Counted from the first letter of the stretch, positions 16,218 to 26,341 are shown. The stretch is 36,145 nucleotides of DNA from Hydrogenimonas sp. (GCA_015490295.1 WFYC01000033.1:1-36145), one strand, 5' to 3'. Numbers and translations: made by a program. Notes: generated by a model not told the origin, from the sequence alone.

Positions 16218-16630
16218 TTGAACTCCTTAATACGCTTTCCGGACAGTCTCCGAAAAGCTGCGATGACTCTGCGCAAGCTTTTACGACAACATGCTGTACC
16301 GTTGCAGTATCGCCGATTCACTGCGCTACTCAACACAAAACTTGAACATCTCGCAGCGGCGCCTACAGGCACCCCTGCAGCTACCCGATCGCAGGCAAAA
16401 CGGAGAATGCAAAGCAGAGAATTCCTACAGAATCCCGCGATACATCCCGCAACCGCAGTCGGGTACACTCTCTGCACTAAACAAATCCAAAATGAGATTG
16501 GAATTTGCCCCCGAATTAGGTTTGACGAGCTATAGCCAAACCGACCCTTGCATAAACTGTGCGATTTATGCAAAACTCCTTCACATAGATGGAAAAGGGG
16601 ATGGAATTATATATTAAGCCAACTTACAGC
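16218..16630 (-). other. 413-bp gene-free, hairpin-rich stretch between infA and rpmJ
   Basis: This is by far the longest gap in a superoperon whose other spacers are about 30 bp or less. On the transcribed strand it folds into several hairpins: 16548-16573 (9-bp perfect stem TTGCATAAA/TTTATGCAA, 8-nt loop), 16519-16542 (GGTTTG/CAAACC), 16482-16507 (9 bp with one bulge), 16363-16380 (7 bp, needing a G-U pair that exists only in minus-strand RNA) and one just before rpmJ (about 16239-16255). It may be a long 5' leader of rpmJ-rplQ, an independent RNA, or decayed sequence. No known RNA family was recognised. Confidence 0.6.
16606..16611 (-). promoter_or_regulatory. -10 box inside the ribosomal operon
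   Basis: Consensus TATAAT on the minus strand, 20 bases after the infA stop, in an AT-rich patch. The -35 region is poor (GTAAGC at 17 bases). If used, transcription would start near 16599 and make a leader of about 380 nt before rpmJ. Confidence 0.4.
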
Positions 16631-16849
16631 TTACTTATACCTATAGGTTATTCGACCCTTGTCCAGACTGTACGGTGTCAGCTCGACCTTCACTTTGTCT
16701 CCGGGAAGAATCCTGATATAGTGCATACGCATCTTGCCCGCTATGTGGCACAAAACCACATGCCCATTTTCAAGCTCTACACGAAACATTGCATTCGGCA
16801 GCGCTTCAATCACCTTTCCATCTATTTCAATCACATCATCTTTAGCCAT
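16631..16849 (-). CDS. infA: translation initiation factor IF-1
   Basis: 72-residue S1/OB-fold protein that occupies the A site of the 30S subunit during initiation. [30 protein letters not shown] and [19 protein letters not shown] are canonical. AAGGAGG precedes the ATG. It lies between map and the long gap. Confidence 0.98.
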   Translation of the reverse strand: MAKDDVIEIDGKVIEALPNAMFRVELENGHVVLCHIAGKMRMHYIRILPGDKVKVELTPYSLDKGRITYRYK

Positions 16850-16876
16850 TTTTCCTCCTTCTATTACCGTGATGCT

Positions 16877-17635
16877 CTACGGTTTTGACAGTATCTCCGC
16901 TCTGTTTCCGACTACAGCCACCGTATGTTCGTAATGGCTCCCTCGAAGTCCGTCTTCGCACACTACCGACCACTTGTCGTCCAGTATTTTTGGGGTTCCG
17001 TTCTTTTGGCAGATCATCGGCTCGAGGCAGAATACCATGCCGTTTTTTATTTTCGGCCCGCTCTTTGGGGAGCCGTGCTCGAGATAGTTCGGTATCTCCG
17101 GCTCTTCATGGGGCTTTCGCCCTATACCGTGGCCGCAGAAGTTCAGGAGCGGGGTAAACCCTCTGGATCTAATGAACTTTTCGAGTTCCAGGCTCAACTC
17201 CTTGAATCTCATTCCCGGTCTTATGATATCTATGGCATGATAGAGAGCATCTTTCGCACATGCGATCAGACGCTCATCCTCCTCGCCGATCTTGCCTATC
17301 GGAATCGTAACGGCCGCGTCACCGTACCACCCTTCAAGCTCGCTGCCTATATCGAGCCCCAGAATATCTCCCTCTTTCACTTCTGTATCATCCGGAATAC
17401 CATGGATTATAACTTCGTTTAAGGAGGTACAGACAGCGGCCGGAAAGCCGTAAAGACCTTTGAATGAAGGGTTTGCGCCTCTGGAACGCAAGAACTCTTC
17501 ACCCATGGCATCAATCTCTTTCAGGGTCATCCCGGGCTTTACGCTCTCTTTCAGGTACAGGAGCGTCTCACCGACGATCCTGTTCGCACGCCTGAGCTTC
17601 TCTATCTCGGCAGGCTTGCGGATCGCTATCGACAT
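16877..17635 (-). CDS. map: methionine aminopeptidase, type I
   Basis: 252-residue metalloenzyme that removes the initiator methionine from nascent proteins. All five metal ligands are visible: Asp95, Asp106, His169, Glu205 and Glu236, with the catalytic His78 in IIHGIP. There is no N-terminal zinc extension. The ATG touches the secY stop (TAGATG), so translation is coupled; this secY-map-infA order is typical of the phylum. Confidence 0.97.
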   Translation of the reverse strand: MSIAIRKPAEIEKLRRANRIVGETLLYLKESVKPGMTLKEIDAMGEEFLRSRGANPSFKGLYGFPAAVCTSLNEVIIHGIPDDTEVKEGDILGLDIGSELEGWYGDAAVTIPIGKIGEEDERLIACAKDALYHAIDIIRPGMRFKELSLELEKFIRSRGFTPLLNFCGHGIGRKPHEEPEIPNYLEHGSPKSGPKIKNGMVFCLEPMICQKNGTPKILDDKWSVVCEDGLRGSHYEHTVAVVGNRAEILSKP

Positions 17636-18898
17636 CTACAGGCCAACCGCACTTAGCGTTTCATATTTGCTCATATAGATCTGCGCCTCGATCTTTCTCA
17701 TGGTATCGAGCGCTACCTGTACGACGATAAGTACCGCGGTACCGCCGAAATAGAACGGTACACCCATACTTTTGACCAGAATCCACGGCAGTGTCGATAT
17801 GAGTGCCAGATAGATCGCACCCCAGAATGTAAGCCGACTTGCTACTTCATTAAGAAATTCGGCCGTATGTTCTCCGGGTCTTACACCCGGTATAAAGCCC
17901 CCCTGACGCTTCAGGTTGTCTGCTATATCTTTGGCATTGAATACAATTGACGCATAGAAGTATGCAAAGAAGATGACAAACAGAAACATCAGAAAATTAA
18001 ACGTATAGCTGTTTGGGTTCAGAAAATCGGAAATCTTCTGAACAATCGGGTTGGTTGACGCCTGCAGTATCGTGGATGGAAACATCAGTATCGCGGAGGC
18101 GAATATGGGTGGGATGACACCGCTTAGGTTAACCTTGATCGGTATATAGTTCATCACCCGTTTTTTCTGGTTCTGCATCATCACTTTTCTCGAATAGCTG
18201 ACAGGTATGCGCCTTTCACCAAGCTCGACGTATATGATGAAGCCGACCGTAAGCAGTATTATCACGAGTATCGCCAGAACCACAAGGAAATTCAACTCTC
18301 CAGTATTTACCAGGTTGACGGTTCCGCCTATGGCAGAGGGAATCGAAGATACGATACCGGCAAAAATTATCAGCGATATTCCGTTGCCTACACCGCGCTG
18401 TGTGATCTGTTCGCCTATCCACATCAAGAGCATCGTACCTGTAAGCATCGAAAACGCCGCCATTACCACAAAGGACGTCGTATCGATCATTATCGCACTT
18501 TCACCGCCCCTTCCGGTAAGGCTTTGAAGCCCGATAGCGACACCCACCGCCTGCACAAGCGTAATTCCGATAGTAGCGTAACGGATAATCTGCATATACT
18601 TGGTCATTCCGTCTCGCTCTTTCTTCATCTTGCCCAGTTCAGGGAAAGTGGCTGCAAGAAGCTCCATTATAATCGAGGCTGTGATATAAGGCATTATTCC
18701 CAGAGAGATTATACTGAGTCGCTCAACGGCATTACCGCTGAACATATTGAACATACCGAGGGCGTTGGAGGAGTTTGAATCAAAGAACTCTTTGATAACA
18801 TCTACGTTTACACCGGGTACCGGCACATATGCCAGTATCCGGTATGCCAGCAAAAATCCCAGTGTGATCAGGATCTTATTGACCAATGATCTAGTCAT
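17636..18898 (-). CDS. secY: preprotein translocase subunit SecY
   Basis: 420-residue channel subunit of the Sec translocon in the inner membrane. About ten hydrophobic helices are visible. Landmarks are the N-terminal KILITLGFLLAYRILAYVPVPG, the cytoplasmic loop ELGERRIPVSYSRK and QNQKKRVMNYIPIKVN, and GGFIPGVRPGEHTAEFLN. It is the only membrane protein inside the ribosomal operon and starts two bases after rplO. Confidence 0.98.
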   Translation of the reverse strand: MTRSLVNKILITLGFLLAYRILAYVPVPGVNVDVIKEFFDSNSSNALGMFNMFSGNAVERLSIISLGIMPYITASIIMELLAATFPELGKMKKERDGMTKYMQIIRYATIGITLVQAVGVAIGLQSLTGRGGESAIMIDTTSFVVMAAFSMLTGTMLLMWIGEQITQRGVGNGISLIIFAGIVSSIPSAIGGTVNLVNTGELNFLVVLAILVIILLTVGFIIYVELGERRIPVSYSRKVMMQNQKKRVMNYIPIKVNLSGVIPPIFASAILMFPSTILQASTNPIVQKISDFLNPNSYTFNFLMFLFVIFFAYFYASIVFNAKDIADNLKRQGGFIPGVRPGEHTAEFLNEVASRLTFWGAIYLALISTLPWILVKSMGVPFYFGGTAVLIVVQVALDTMRKIEAQIYMSKYETLSAVGL

Positions 18899-18900
18899 TG

Positions 18901-19299
18901 CTATTTTCCGCTGGTAGTTATGTGCTCGTCTTTAATTTTCGCGGCGAGCTCTTTTGCACCCTTGCCGATCAATTTAACGCGCTTATGCTTGCCTTTGATT
19001 GAGTGGACCGTCAAAAGCGTCTCCATTGTGATCTCGTTCAATTCCGCTATTGCCGGTACTCTTTCGATATTGATAACGTACGGCTTTTCGACGCGGGAGT
19101 TGAATCCGATTTTGGGCAGACGGCGCTGGATAGGCTGCTGTCCACCCTCGAATCCGCGCTTCCGCTTATAACCTGTTCTCGATTTCTGACCTTTGTTACC
19201 GCGAGTAGCGGTTTTTCCCATTCCGCTCCCCTGGCCTCGTCCGACACGCTTGGAGCTCTTTGTGCTTCCCGGTGCTTTGGTTAGATTGTGAAGTGACAT
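18901..19299 (-). CDS. rplO: 50S ribosomal protein L15
   Basis: 132-residue late-assembly protein. The family motif [20 protein letters not shown] and the RRLPKIGF segment are intact. It follows rpsE after three bases, with no rpmD (L30) between them. Confidence 0.98.
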   Translation of the reverse strand: MSLHNLTKAPGSTKSSKRVGRGQGSGMGKTATRGNKGQKSRTGYKRKRGFEGGQQPIQRRLPKIGFNSRVEKPYVINIERVPAIAELNEITMETLLTVHSIKGKHKRVKLIGKGAKELAAKIKDEHITTSGK

Positions 19300-19302
19300 C
19301 GC

Positions 19303-19746
19303 TTATCCTTTGATTCGGCTCAACGCTTCTACGGTAGCGCGAACCAGGTTGTTCGGGTTGTTTGAACCCAGTGATTTGGTCAGGATATCCTTGATACCCG
19401 CCAGCTCGATAACCGGTCGCGCGGCTCCACCGGCGATAACTCCCGTACCTTCACTGGCCGGCTTGAGTACGATTCTGCTTGCGTTGTACTTATGTTCTAT
19501 ATCGTGTGCGATGGTTGAACCCTTAATGTTGACCTTTACAAGGTTCTTGAATGCCTCGTCAATTCCTTTGCGTATCGCATCGGGAACCTCTTTGGCCTTA
19601 CCCATTCCAAAACCGACCGTACCGTTGCGGTCACCCACAACTACGAGTGCCGTAAATCTGAACCTGCGACCACCCTTTACAACTTTGGTTACGCGGCCGA
19701 TATTGACGATAACCTCTTCGAAATCTTCTCTATTGATGTTTTCCAT
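19303..19746 (-). CDS. rpsE: 30S ribosomal protein S5
   Basis: 147-residue protein at the mRNA entry site. It contains [38 protein letters not shown] and the C-terminal [21 protein letters not shown]. The frame is open further upstream inside rplR, but ATG 19746, preceded by AAAGGT, gives the family N-terminus [11 protein letters not shown]. Confidence 0.97.
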   Translation of the reverse strand: MENINREDFEEVIVNIGRVTKVVKGGRRFRFTALVVVGDRNGTVGFGMGKAKEVPDAIRKGIDEAFKNLVKVNIKGSTIAHDIEHKYNASRIVLKPASEGTGVIAGGAARPVIELAGIKDILTKSLGSNNPNNLVRATVEALSRIKG

Positions 19747-19757
19747 TTCTATTACCT

Positions 19758-20114
19758 TTAGACCTGTATTCCGTTTTCGCGCAACGCTTCGGCAAAAGCG
19801 GCTACGACACCGTGGTAGATATAACCGTTGCGATCGAATACCGCTTTTTCGATGCCTTTCTCCTTCATTGCTTCGGCAACCGCCGCTGCAACTTTGGCCG
19901 CAGCCTCTTTGTTGGCTTTCAGACCCATTTTGCATCCATCAGCAGCTGCCAGCGTAACGCCTGCCGTATCGTCGATCACTTGTGCATAGATATGTTTGTT
20001 TGAGCGGAACACGGTAACGCGCGGCTTCTCGGCAGTTCCGAAAATCTTGCCGCGAACACGGGCTTTGCGCTTCGCGCGCTGTACATTTTTCTTCATGAGT
20101 AGTGTTCTATTCAT
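19758..20114 (-). CDS. rplR: 50S ribosomal protein L18
   Basis: 118-residue 5S rRNA-binding protein. [37 protein letters not shown] and the C-terminal [24 protein letters not shown] are typical. ATG 20114 with AAGGG upstream is used; an internal Met7 is a less likely start. Confidence 0.97.
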   Translation of the reverse strand: MNRTLLMKKNVQRAKRKARVRGKIFGTAEKPRVTVFRSNKHIYAQVIDDTAGVTLAAADGCKMGLKANKEAAAKVAAAVAEAMKEKGIEKAVFDRNGYIYHGVVAAFAEALRENGIQV

Positions 20115-20123
20115 CTTAAACCC

Positions 20124-20657
20124 TTATTTACCTGTTTTACCGGCTTTGCGGAGAATGACTTCATCCACATACTTGACACCCTTGCCCTTGTAAGGCTCCG
20201 GCGGTCTGAACGCACGGATCTCCGCCGCAACCTGGCCGACTCTCTGCTTATCCTGCCCTTTGACAATGACGATGTTCTTCTCTACCGCAACATCGATCCC
20301 TTCCGGAATCTCGTAGTTGACAGGATGGGAAAATCCAAGTTGCAGCTCGAGCACTTTGCCTTTTACCGCGGCGCGGTATCCGACTCCGTTGATTTCAAGC
20401 CTCTTTTCAAACCCCTGGGTCAGGCCGGTTATGATGTTCTGCGTCAGTGCACGGTAGGTGCCCCAGAACGCGCTGCTCGCTTTGTCTTCACCTTTTCGGT
20501 GAAAAATAACTTTATTGTTGGCAATCTCAACATCGACACGGCCGTATGTATCGAGACGCTTAGTATCTTTTCCTTTGGAAACGACAACTTCTGTACCCTC
20601 GACCTTGACCTCTACGCCGGCCGGGATATCAATCGGTTTCTTTCCTATACGTGACAT
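20124..20657 (-). CDS. rplF: 50S ribosomal protein L6
   Basis: 177-residue protein near the factor-binding site. [17 protein letters not shown] starts the first domain, and the C-terminal [30 protein letters not shown] is the family signature. GTAAGGAAATAAA precedes the ATG. Confidence 0.98.
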   Translation of the reverse strand: MSRIGKKPIDIPAGVEVKVEGTEVVVSKGKDTKRLDTYGRVDVEIANNKVIFHRKGEDKASSAFWGTYRALTQNIITGLTQGFEKRLEINGVGYRAAVKGKVLELQLGFSHPVNYEIPEGIDVAVEKNIVIVKGQDKQRVGQVAAEIRAFRPPEPYKGKGVKYVDEVILRKAGKTGK

Positions 20658-20666
20658 TTTATTTCC

Positions 20667-21062
20667 TTACCAGATGCTGCATAGAACTTCGCCGCCGATT
20701 CCGCGCTTGTACGCTTCATCGTTGGCGAGAACGCCCTGAGATGTGCTTACGACTATCGTGCCGTATCCGTTTTTGAACCGTTTTATCCCCTCTTTTCCCT
20801 TGTAGACACGGCGGCCCGGTTTGGAGATACGTTTAACTTCGTTGATTACGCTTCTGCCTTCGTCGTCATACTTCAGTACGACGTTGATAGCCTTTTTACC
20901 ATCGTTCTCTACCACTTTGTAGCTTTCGATGTACCCTTTTTCCTGCAATATCTTCATAATCGCTTCGACGATTTTCGAATAGAGAAGCGTTGTAACTTCC
21001 AGTCTTCGCATTGATGCGTTTCTAATGCGTGTCAATGAGTCTGCAATTAGATCGTTCACCAT
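20667..21062 (-). CDS. rpsH: 30S ribosomal protein S8
   Basis: 131-residue central-domain 16S rRNA-binding protein. [16 protein letters not shown] at the start and [17 protein letters not shown] near the end are diagnostic. ATG 21062, six bases after GGAG, is chosen over the ATG at 21068, which touches the GGAG. In E. coli S8 represses the spc operon. Confidence 0.97.
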   Translation of the reverse strand: MVNDLIADSLTRIRNASMRRLEVTTLLYSKIVEAIMKILQEKGYIESYKVVENDGKKAINVVLKYDDEGRSVINEVKRISKPGRRVYKGKEGIKRFKNGYGTIVVSTSQGVLANDEAYKRGIGGEVLCSIW

Positions 21063-21072
21063 TGCCATCTCC

Positions 21073-21258
21073 TTACCAGCTTGATTTTTTGACGCCAGGA
21101 AGAAGACCTTCGCTAGCCATTTTGCGCAGACATATTCGGCAGATCCCGAAATCTCTGTACACTGAGTGCGGTCGGCCGCAGATACTGCAGCGCGTATAGG
21201 CACGGACTTTAAACTTCGGTTTTCGCTGCTGCTTGGCAATCATCGATTTTTTAGCCAT
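21073..21258 (-). CDS. rpsN: 30S ribosomal protein S14, zinc type (type Z)
   Basis: 61-residue S14 of the zinc form: Cys24-x2-Cys27 and Cys40-x2-Cys43 (CSIC, CRIC). It begins [21 protein letters not shown]. Its first 8 bp overlap the end of rplE, and AAAAGGACGACAAA precedes the ATG. The type Z form is usual in Campylobacterota. Confidence 0.97.
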   Translation of the reverse strand: MAKKSMIAKQQRKPKFKVRAYTRCSICGRPHSVYRDFGICRICLRKMASEGLLPGVKKSSW

Positions 21259-21802
21259 TTTGTCGTCCTTTTGCAAAAGGCATGCCGAGCTTTTCGAGAA
21301 GCGCGAATGCCGCTTTGTCGTTATCGGTAGTGGTCACTATGGTGATGTTCATTCCGTGAGTCTTGATGATGTTGTCATACTCCACTTCCGGGAACATCAG
21401 CTGCTCGTCGAGGCCGAAATTGTAGTTTCCGCGGCCATCGAAGCCGTTTCTTGATACCCCTCGGAAATCCTTGACCCTCGGAAGGGCTATCGAGATCAGC
21501 TTGTCGAGGAAGTTGTACATCATCTTGCCCCTGAGCGTCACCTTTACGCCGACAGGCATACCTTCCCGTACCTTGAATCCGGCTACAGACTTTCTGGCCG
21601 GAACGATAACCGCTTTCTGGCCTGCAATAATCGTAATCGTATCGGCGATATTCTGAACCACTTTCGTATCTTTGGCATCGCTACCGCAGCCTACGCTGAT
21701 GACGATCTTCTCTATTGCGGGGATCACCATCGGGTTCTCGATTCCGAGCTCCTCTTTGAGGGTCGGCTTTATCTCTTCATATCTCTCTTTCAGTCTAAGC
21801 AT
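21251..21802 (-). CDS. rplE: 50S ribosomal protein L5
   Basis: 183-residue 5S rRNA-binding protein contacting P-site t[35 protein letters not shown] is the conserved core. Two starts are possible: GTG 21811 or ATG 21802. ATG 21802 is chosen because GGAAGG lies 8 bases upstream and [10 protein letters not shown] fits family starts. It overlaps rpsN by 8 bp. Confidence 0.95.
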   Translation of the reverse strand: MLRLKERYEEIKPTLKEELGIENPMVIPAIEKIVISVGCGSDAKDTKVVQNIADTITIIAGQKAVIVPARKSVAGFKVREGMPVGVKVTLRGKMMYNFLDKLISIALPRVKDFRGVSRNGFDGRGNYNFGLDEQLMFPEVEYDNIIKTHGMNITIVTTTDNDKAAFALLEKLGMPFAKGRQNG

Positions 21803-21803
21803 A

Positions 21804-22040
21804 TCATGCACCTTCCACTTTTCGTACGTTGGAGATGTGAATAGGCATCTCTTTGTTCACGAATCCGCCTTCGGGGTTCTTTTCGCTGGGCTTGACCGCC
21901 TTTTTGGCAATCTTGCATCCGGCAACTATGACCGCATCTTTGGCGGGTAGTACACGGAGTACCTCCGCCTGCTTGCCCTTATCGTCCCCGGCGATGATCT
22001 CTACGGTATCACCCTTTTTTATCTTGAATTTCTTAGCCAT
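21804..22040 (-). CDS. rplX: 50S ribosomal protein L24
   Basis: 78-residue assembly initiator with a KOW motif ([26 protein letters not shown]). The length is at the short end for bacterial L24, as expected for this phylum. Its ATG overlaps the rplN stop by one base (TAATG). Confidence 0.97.
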   Translation of the reverse strand: MAKKFKIKKGDTVEIIAGDDKGKQAEVLRVLPAKDAVIVAGCKIAKKAVKPSEKNPEGGFVNKEMPIHISNVRKVEGA

Positions 22041-22408
22041 TACAGAACCTCCGGAGCGAGAGATACGATCTTCATGAAGTTCGCATAGCGTACTTCACGG
22101 CTGACCGGTCCGAATATACGCGTGCCGATCGGCTCTTTTTTCGCATCGAGAATTACAGCGGCATTGTCGTCGAAGCGAATAAGCGATCCGTTTTCACGCT
22201 GGATCTCTTTTTTTGTCCGTACCACTACCGCTTTGACAACCTGCCCTTTTTTCACCTTGCCGTTGGGAAGCGCCTTCTTGACCGAAGCGACAATCACGTC
22301 GCCTACGCTGGCGTATCTGCGCTTACTTCCGCCCAGCACCTTTATACACATGATCTCTTTCGCACCGCTGTTGTCAGCGACATTCAGTCTTGTGAAACTT
22401 TGAATCAT
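22040..22408 (-). CDS. rplN: 50S ribosomal protein L14
   Basis: 122-residue protein at the subunit interface. [27 protein letters not shown] and the C-terminal [24 protein letters not shown] are canonical. Start and rpsQ stop form an ATGA overlap. Confidence 0.98.
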   Translation of the reverse strand: MIQSFTRLNVADNSGAKEIMCIKVLGGSKRRYASVGDVIVASVKKALPNGKVKKGQVVKAVVVRTKKEIQRENGSLIRFDDNAAVILDAKKEPIGTRIFGPVSREVRYANFMKIVSLAPEVL

Positions 22409-22662
22409 GATCCGACTCCTGAGCTAACGATCTCTTTGAGGCGGAATGATTTGGTTTTTGAGAGCGGTCTGCACTCGATCGCCGTAACCACATCACCCAC
22501 TTTTGTCTGGTTCTTCTCGTCATGTACGAGATATTTTTTGAATCTTTTGACCGTCTTGTGGTATCTGGGGTGCATAACGCGTCGCTCTACCAGAACGGTC
22601 GCCGTCTTGTCACCCGCTTTCTTCACAACGGTTCCTTGAATAATACGTTTATGAGACGCCAT
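22405..22662 (-). CDS. rpsQ: 30S ribosomal protein S17
   Basis: 85-residue OB-fold 16S rRNA-binding protein. [38 protein letters not shown]-type core and [20 protein letters not shown] are typical. Coupled to rplN by ATGA. Confidence 0.97.
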   Translation of the reverse strand: MASHKRIIQGTVVKKAGDKTATVLVERRVMHPRYHKTVKRFKKYLVHDEKNQTKVGDVVTAIECRPLSKTKSFRLKEIVSSGVGS

Positions 22663-22671
22663 TTTTAATCC

Positions 22672-22863
22672 TTATGCATTCTTCTGCGCACTGATGGCAG
22701 TTTTGATGCGAGCGATATCTTTGCGAACCGCACGGATCTCGTTGGGGTTCGTAAGCTGCATCGTTTTTAATTTGAGTCTCAGCTCAAACAGCTCCATCTT
22801 CTTCTCTTTCAACATCCCTTCAAGCTCTTGCAGGCTTTTCTCTTGAATCTCAGTATATTTCAT
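22672..22863 (-). CDS. rpmC: 50S ribosomal protein L29
   Basis: 63-residue two-helix protein by the exit tunnel, a docking site for trigger factor and [32 protein letters not shown] is characteristic. The start lies 14 bp inside the end of rplP, so translation is coupled. Confidence 0.96.
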   Translation of the reverse strand: MKYTEIQEKSLQELEGMLKEKKMELFELRLKLKTMQLTNPNEIRAVRKDIARIKTAISAQKNA

Positions 22864-23275
22864 TGCTTGCCTCTTGCGTTACTATTTTTGTTTTGAAAGG
22901 GAGTTTGTGCATCGCGAGTGTAAGTGCCTCACGAGCGAGCTTCTCTTCGACACCGGCCATCTCGTATATGATTCGCCCGGGCTTTATGTTCATTACCCAC
23001 TTGTCGACAGAGCCCTTACCTTTACCCATCCTGGTCTCAAGAGGCTTGGCGGTCAGGGGCTTGTCCGGGAATACGCGGATCCATACCTTTCCGGTACGCT
23101 TTACGTGACGCGTCATCGCAACACGGGCTGCCTCTATCTGGCGGCTGTCTATGCGTCCGGCTTCAGTGGCTTTGATGCCGATGTTTCCGAATGCCAGCTT
23201 GTTGCCGCGATACGCCTTGCCGCGGTTTCTCCCTTTCTGCTGCTTTCTATACTTGGTTCTTTTTGGCATCAACAT
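22850..23275 (-). CDS. rplP: 50S ribosomal protein L16
   Basis: 141-residue protein near the A-site t[28 protein letters not shown] starts it, and [33 protein letters not shown] is diagnostic. ATG 23275 lies six bases after GGAG; a TTG two codons earlier is less likely. Confidence 0.97.
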   Translation of the reverse strand: MLMPKRTKYRKQQKGRNRGKAYRGNKLAFGNIGIKATEAGRIDSRQIEAARVAMTRHVKRTGKVWIRVFPDKPLTAKPLETRMGKGKGSVDKWVMNIKPGRIIYEMAGVEEKLAREALTLAMHKLPFKTKIVTQEASNEIY

Positions 23276-23277
23276 TA

Positions 23278-23973
23278 TCAACTCCTTCCGCGGCGCGGTG
23301 CGCGTCTTCCGCGTTTCTCTTCTGCAGGCTCGGGCTGAATCCCTTTTTGCAGAACTTCACCTTTGAAGATCCACACCTTCACACCGATGATTCCGTATGT
23401 GGTGTATGCCTGTGCGAAGCCGTAGTCTATCTTCGCCCTGAGCGTATGAAGGGGTACGCGCCCTTCGAGATACCACTCGGTACGCGCCATTTCGGCTCCG
23501 CCGAGGCGGCCCGCTACCTGTACCTTGATCCCTTTTGCCCCGGCTTTCTGCGCCGCCTGGATAACCTTTTTCATGGCGCGTCTGAACGCGACTCGTCGCT
23601 CGAGCTGTGTAGCGATGTTTTCGGCTGCGAGCTGCGCGGACGCCTGGGGCCGCTTCTCTTCACGGATATTGAGTGCGACAGGCTTCTGTACCATATTCTG
23701 AAGACGGGTTTTGAGCTTCTCTATATCCGCACCCTTTTTCCCGATGATGATACCGGGGCGAGCAGCGACTATCGTTACGCGCAGACGCTTTGCCGTACGC
23801 TCGATGATGATATCCGCCACACCTGCATAGTAGAGCTCTTTCTTGAGGAATTTCCTTATCTTGTCATCCTCGGCGACAAATGCAGGTACACGCTGCCAGT
23901 TCGGATACCAGCGCGATGACCAGTTACGGTTGATTCCAAGACGCAAACCGATCGGATTGACTTTCTGACCCAT
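23278..23973 (-). CDS. rpsC: 30S ribosomal protein S3
   Basis: 231-residue head protein at the mRNA entry, part of the helicase ring. [22 protein letters not shown], the KH-domain [15 protein letters not shown], and [26 protein letters not shown] are intact. A basic tail (RRAPRRGRS) ends it. One-base overlap with rplV. Confidence 0.98.
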   Translation of the reverse strand: MGQKVNPIGLRLGINRNWSSRWYPNWQRVPAFVAEDDKIRKFLKKELYYAGVADIIIERTAKRLRVTIVAARPGIIIGKKGADIEKLKTRLQNMVQKPVALNIREEKRPQASAQLAAENIATQLERRVAFRRAMKKVIQAAQKAGAKGIKVQVAGRLGGAEMARTEWYLEGRVPLHTLRAKIDYGFAQAYTTYGIIGVKVWIFKGEVLQKGIQPEPAEEKRGRRAPRRGRS

Positions 23974-24299
23974 TACTTATCCTTCGCTTCCGTGACTTCG
24001 ACAATCACGTGAGATGTTGGTTTCATGATTCGTGACGCACGGCCGCGTGCACGCGGTTTCCATCGCTTCAAAACCGGCCCTTTGTCTATACGGCACGAAG
24101 AGATCACTACCTCTTCCGGCTCGTATCCGCCGTTCGCGACTGCCGAAGCGATCACTTTGGAGATGATCTTCGCCGCCTTGTTCGGCATGAACTCAAGACT
24201 TGCCAGCGCAAGTTCGGCATTCATTCCCTGCACTTCACGTGCAATCAGGCGCGCTTTGGTCGGGCTGAGGCGTATGAATTTCAGTGTTGCTCTGCTCAT
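23973..24299 (-). CDS. rplV: 50S ribosomal protein L22
   Basis: 108-residue exit-tunnel protein. [39 protein letters not shown] and the loop [21 protein letters not shown], which lines the tunnel, are present. Confidence 0.97.
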   Translation of the reverse strand: MSRATLKFIRLSPTKARLIAREVQGMNAELALASLEFMPNKAAKIISKVIASAVANGGYEPEEVVISSCRIDKGPVLKRWKPRARGRASRIMKPTSHVIVEVTEAKDK

Positions 24300-24309
24300 C
24301 TTCTACCCC

Positions 24310-24591
24310 TTACTTCCCGATCTTTTTCTGTACAGAGCCCTTGTGGCCTCTGAATGTACGTGTCGGCGCAAACTCGCCGAGCTTATATCCGACATGGTTC
24401 TCTGTAATATATACAGGAACGAACTGGCGTCCGTTGTGGACGTTGATGGTCAAACCGATCATCTCCGGGAAGATGGTGCTTCGGCGTGACCATGTCTTTA
24501 TAGGTTTCGTATCACCGGTCTCTTTCGCTTTGAGTACCTTCTTCATGAGGTGCTCGTCGATAAAAGGACCCTTTTTAATCGATCTTGCCAT
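24310..24591 (-). CDS. rpsS: 30S ribosomal protein S19
   Basis: 93-residue head protein. [19 protein letters not shown] at the start and [26 protein letters not shown] are the family hallmarks. Confidence 0.98.
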   Translation of the reverse strand: MARSIKKGPFIDEHLMKKVLKAKETGDTKPIKTWSRRSTIFPEMIGLTINVHNGRQFVPVYITENHVGYKLGEFAPTRTFRGHKGSVQKKIGK

Positions 24592-24602
24592 TACTTACCC
24601 TC

Positions 24603-25433
24603 TTATTTCTTTTTGCGTCGTGAAATGATCAGTTTGTCACTAGCTTTCTTACGACGAGTTTTAAAGCCTTTAGTCGGCATACCCCAAGGTGTTACAGGAT
24701 GACGTCCGGAGTTGGTCTTACCCTCACCACCGCCGTGCGGGTGGTCTACCGGGTTCATAGCGGAACCGCGTGTCTGGGGGCGGATTCCAAGGTGTCGGCT
24801 TCTACCGGCCTTTCCTATAACGATATTCGCAAACTCCTCGTTTCCTACGGTACCGACTGTCGCCATACACTCACCGAGGATTTTGCGCATCTCGGAGCTG
24901 GGAAGTCTAACGATGACATATTTGCCTTCGCGGCCCATGATCTGTGCGTATCCACCCGCACTACGCACGATCTGCCCGCCTTTTCCGGGTTTCATCTCTA
25001 TATTGTGGACCAATGTACCGACGGGTATATTTTTCAGCTTCATCGCATTGCCCGGCTTGATGTCGAGGCCCGCCTCCGCTGACTGGACCTTGTCGCCCAC
25101 TTTCAGGCCGCTCGGCTGGATAATGTAGCGCTTCTCGCCGTCGGCATAGTTGATAAGGCAGATGCGGCAGTTTCTGTACGGATCGTACTCGATCGTCGCC
25201 ACCGTCCCCTCAATGCCGAATTTGTTGCGCTTGAAATCGATGATGCGGTAGAGCTTTTTCGCTCCCGCTTCCTTGTGGCGCGACGTGATCCTTCCGCGAT
25301 TGTTTCGTCCGGCCTTCGCGGGAAGCTTCTTCAGAAGCTTGCGCACCGTCGGCTTGCTTGTGATATCCGAGCTGTCTACGACACTCATATAGCGTCTGCT
25401 GGGAGTATACGGTTTATATGTTTTTATTGCCAT
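24603..25433 (-). CDS. rplB: 50S ribosomal protein L2
   Basis: 276-residue protein essential for peptidyl transferase activity. [22 protein letters not shown] lies near the N-terminus, and [14 protein letters not shown] contains the conserved histidine region. The C-terminus is basic ([10 protein letters not shown]). Confidence 0.98.
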   Translation of the reverse strand: MAIKTYKPYTPSRRYMSVVDSSDITSKPTVRKLLKKLPAKAGRNNRGRITSRHKEAGAKKLYRIIDFKRNKFGIEGTVATIEYDPYRNCRICLINYADGEKRYIIQPSGLKVGDKVQSAEAGLDIKPGNAMKLKNIPVGTLVHNIEMKPGKGGQIVRSAGGYAQIMGREGKYVIVRLPSSEMRKILGECMATVGTVGNEEFANIVIGKAGRSRHLGIRPQTRGSAMNPVDHPHGGGEGKTNSGRHPVTPWGMPTKGFKTRRKKASDKLIISRRKKK

Positions 25434-25443
25434 CTTCTATTCC

Positions 25444-25725
25444 TTACGCACTCAAGCTCTCGATGTTTGCGCCTTCCGGCAGCTTCACATAGAACTTTTT
25501 AAAGTCTGCGCGCTTTCCTTCTTTGCCTCGGAAACGCTTTACCTTGCCGCTTTGGCGAAGCGAGTTCACCTTTACCGGATTGACTCCGAAATACTCTTTG
25601 AAGATCGCCTTGAGCTGATTCTTCGTTACTTTCGGGGATGTCTGCACGACGATGACGCCCTCCTCTTGAAGACCAAGCGTCTTCTCTGTATAGAGTATAG
25701 ATTTGATGTCTGTAATATCTGCCAT
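25444..25725 (-). CDS. rplW: 50S ribosomal protein L23
   Basis: 93-residue exit-site protein, docking point for trigger factor. [48 protein letters not shown]-type core is clear. It starts one base after the rplD stop. Confidence 0.96.
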   Translation of the reverse strand: MADITDIKSILYTEKTLGLQEEGVIVVQTSPKVTKNQLKAIFKEYFGVNPVKVNSLRQSGKVKRFRGKEGKRADFKKFYVKLPEGANIESLSA

Positions 25726-25726
25726 C

Positions 25727-26341
25727 TTAGCCCTCTTTCGTCAGATTTTCCCAAACCGCTTTTTCAATGACAACCGCGCGGTACGCTGCTGCCAGATAGC
25801 CGTTGAGTTCATTCTCTTCGATCAAATAACAGTTCGGAAGATTTCTAAATGCCATATAGGTTTTGTCGTCGATCAGAGACTTGACCCAAAGAGCATCACG
25901 TTCGCCAAGCTTGCTCATCATTGAAGCGGCATCTTTTGTCTTTCCGCTCGCAACCTCTATAGAGTCTACGATGTAAAGTTTGCCGTTGGCAGCTTTCTCC
26001 GCAAGTGCGTGCATAAGAGCAAGGCGCTTCTGCTTCTTGTTCACCTTCTGGTCGTAGTTGCGGTTCGCTTTCGGACCGAAAGCGGCTCCGCCGCCTACGA
26101 AGAGCGGAGAACGGATAGAGCCGGCACGCGCTCCGCCGCGTCCTTTTTGTGCCCATGGCTTCTTGCCACCGCCGCTTACAGCAGAGCGGTTTTTGCTGTG
26201 AGCCGTATTTGAGCGCAAAGAGGCCTGATAGGCTTTGACATATATATATAGGTTGTGCGCACCCGCTTCGAGGAAGTTCGCCGGAACCTCCGCTTCGCCG
26301 GCACGTTCGAGATTTTCGTTCAAAACTACTGCCGTACTCAT
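25727..26341 (-). CDS. rplD: 50S ribosomal protein L4
   Basis: 204-residue exit-tunnel protein. The long tunnel loop is seen as [33 protein letters not shown]. In E. coli L4 also attenuates the S10 operon through its leader; the leader here is only about 60 nt, so that mechanism is unlikely. ATGA overlap with rplC. Confidence 0.98.
   Translation of the reverse strand: MSTAVVLNENLERAGEAEVPANFLEAGAHNLYIYVKAYQASLRSNTAHSKNRSAVSGGGKKPWAQKGRGGARAGSIRSPLFVGGGAAFGPKANRNYDQKVNKKQKRLALMHALAEKAANGKLYIVDSIEVASGKTKDAASMMSKLGERDALWVKSLIDDKTYMAFRNLPNCYLIEENELNGYLAAAYRAVVIEKAVWENLTKEG

Noticed and set aside
16214-16573. 119-codon minus-strand frame from TTG 16573, overlapping the rpmJ start as ATGA
   Set aside because: Composition rich in Cys, Arg and Ser with no recognisable fold, a rare start codon only two bases from its purine-rich site, and other frames open over the same stretch; noncoding structured sequence is more likely. 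It remains the main alternative for the gap.
16095-16617. Plus-strand open frames across rpmJ and the gap
   Set aside because: They run antisense to rpmJ or the gap, lack ribosome sites and show no family resemblance.
23191-23919. 242-codon plus-strand frame antisense to rpsC and rplP
   Set aside because: Shadow of highly biased ribosomal genes.
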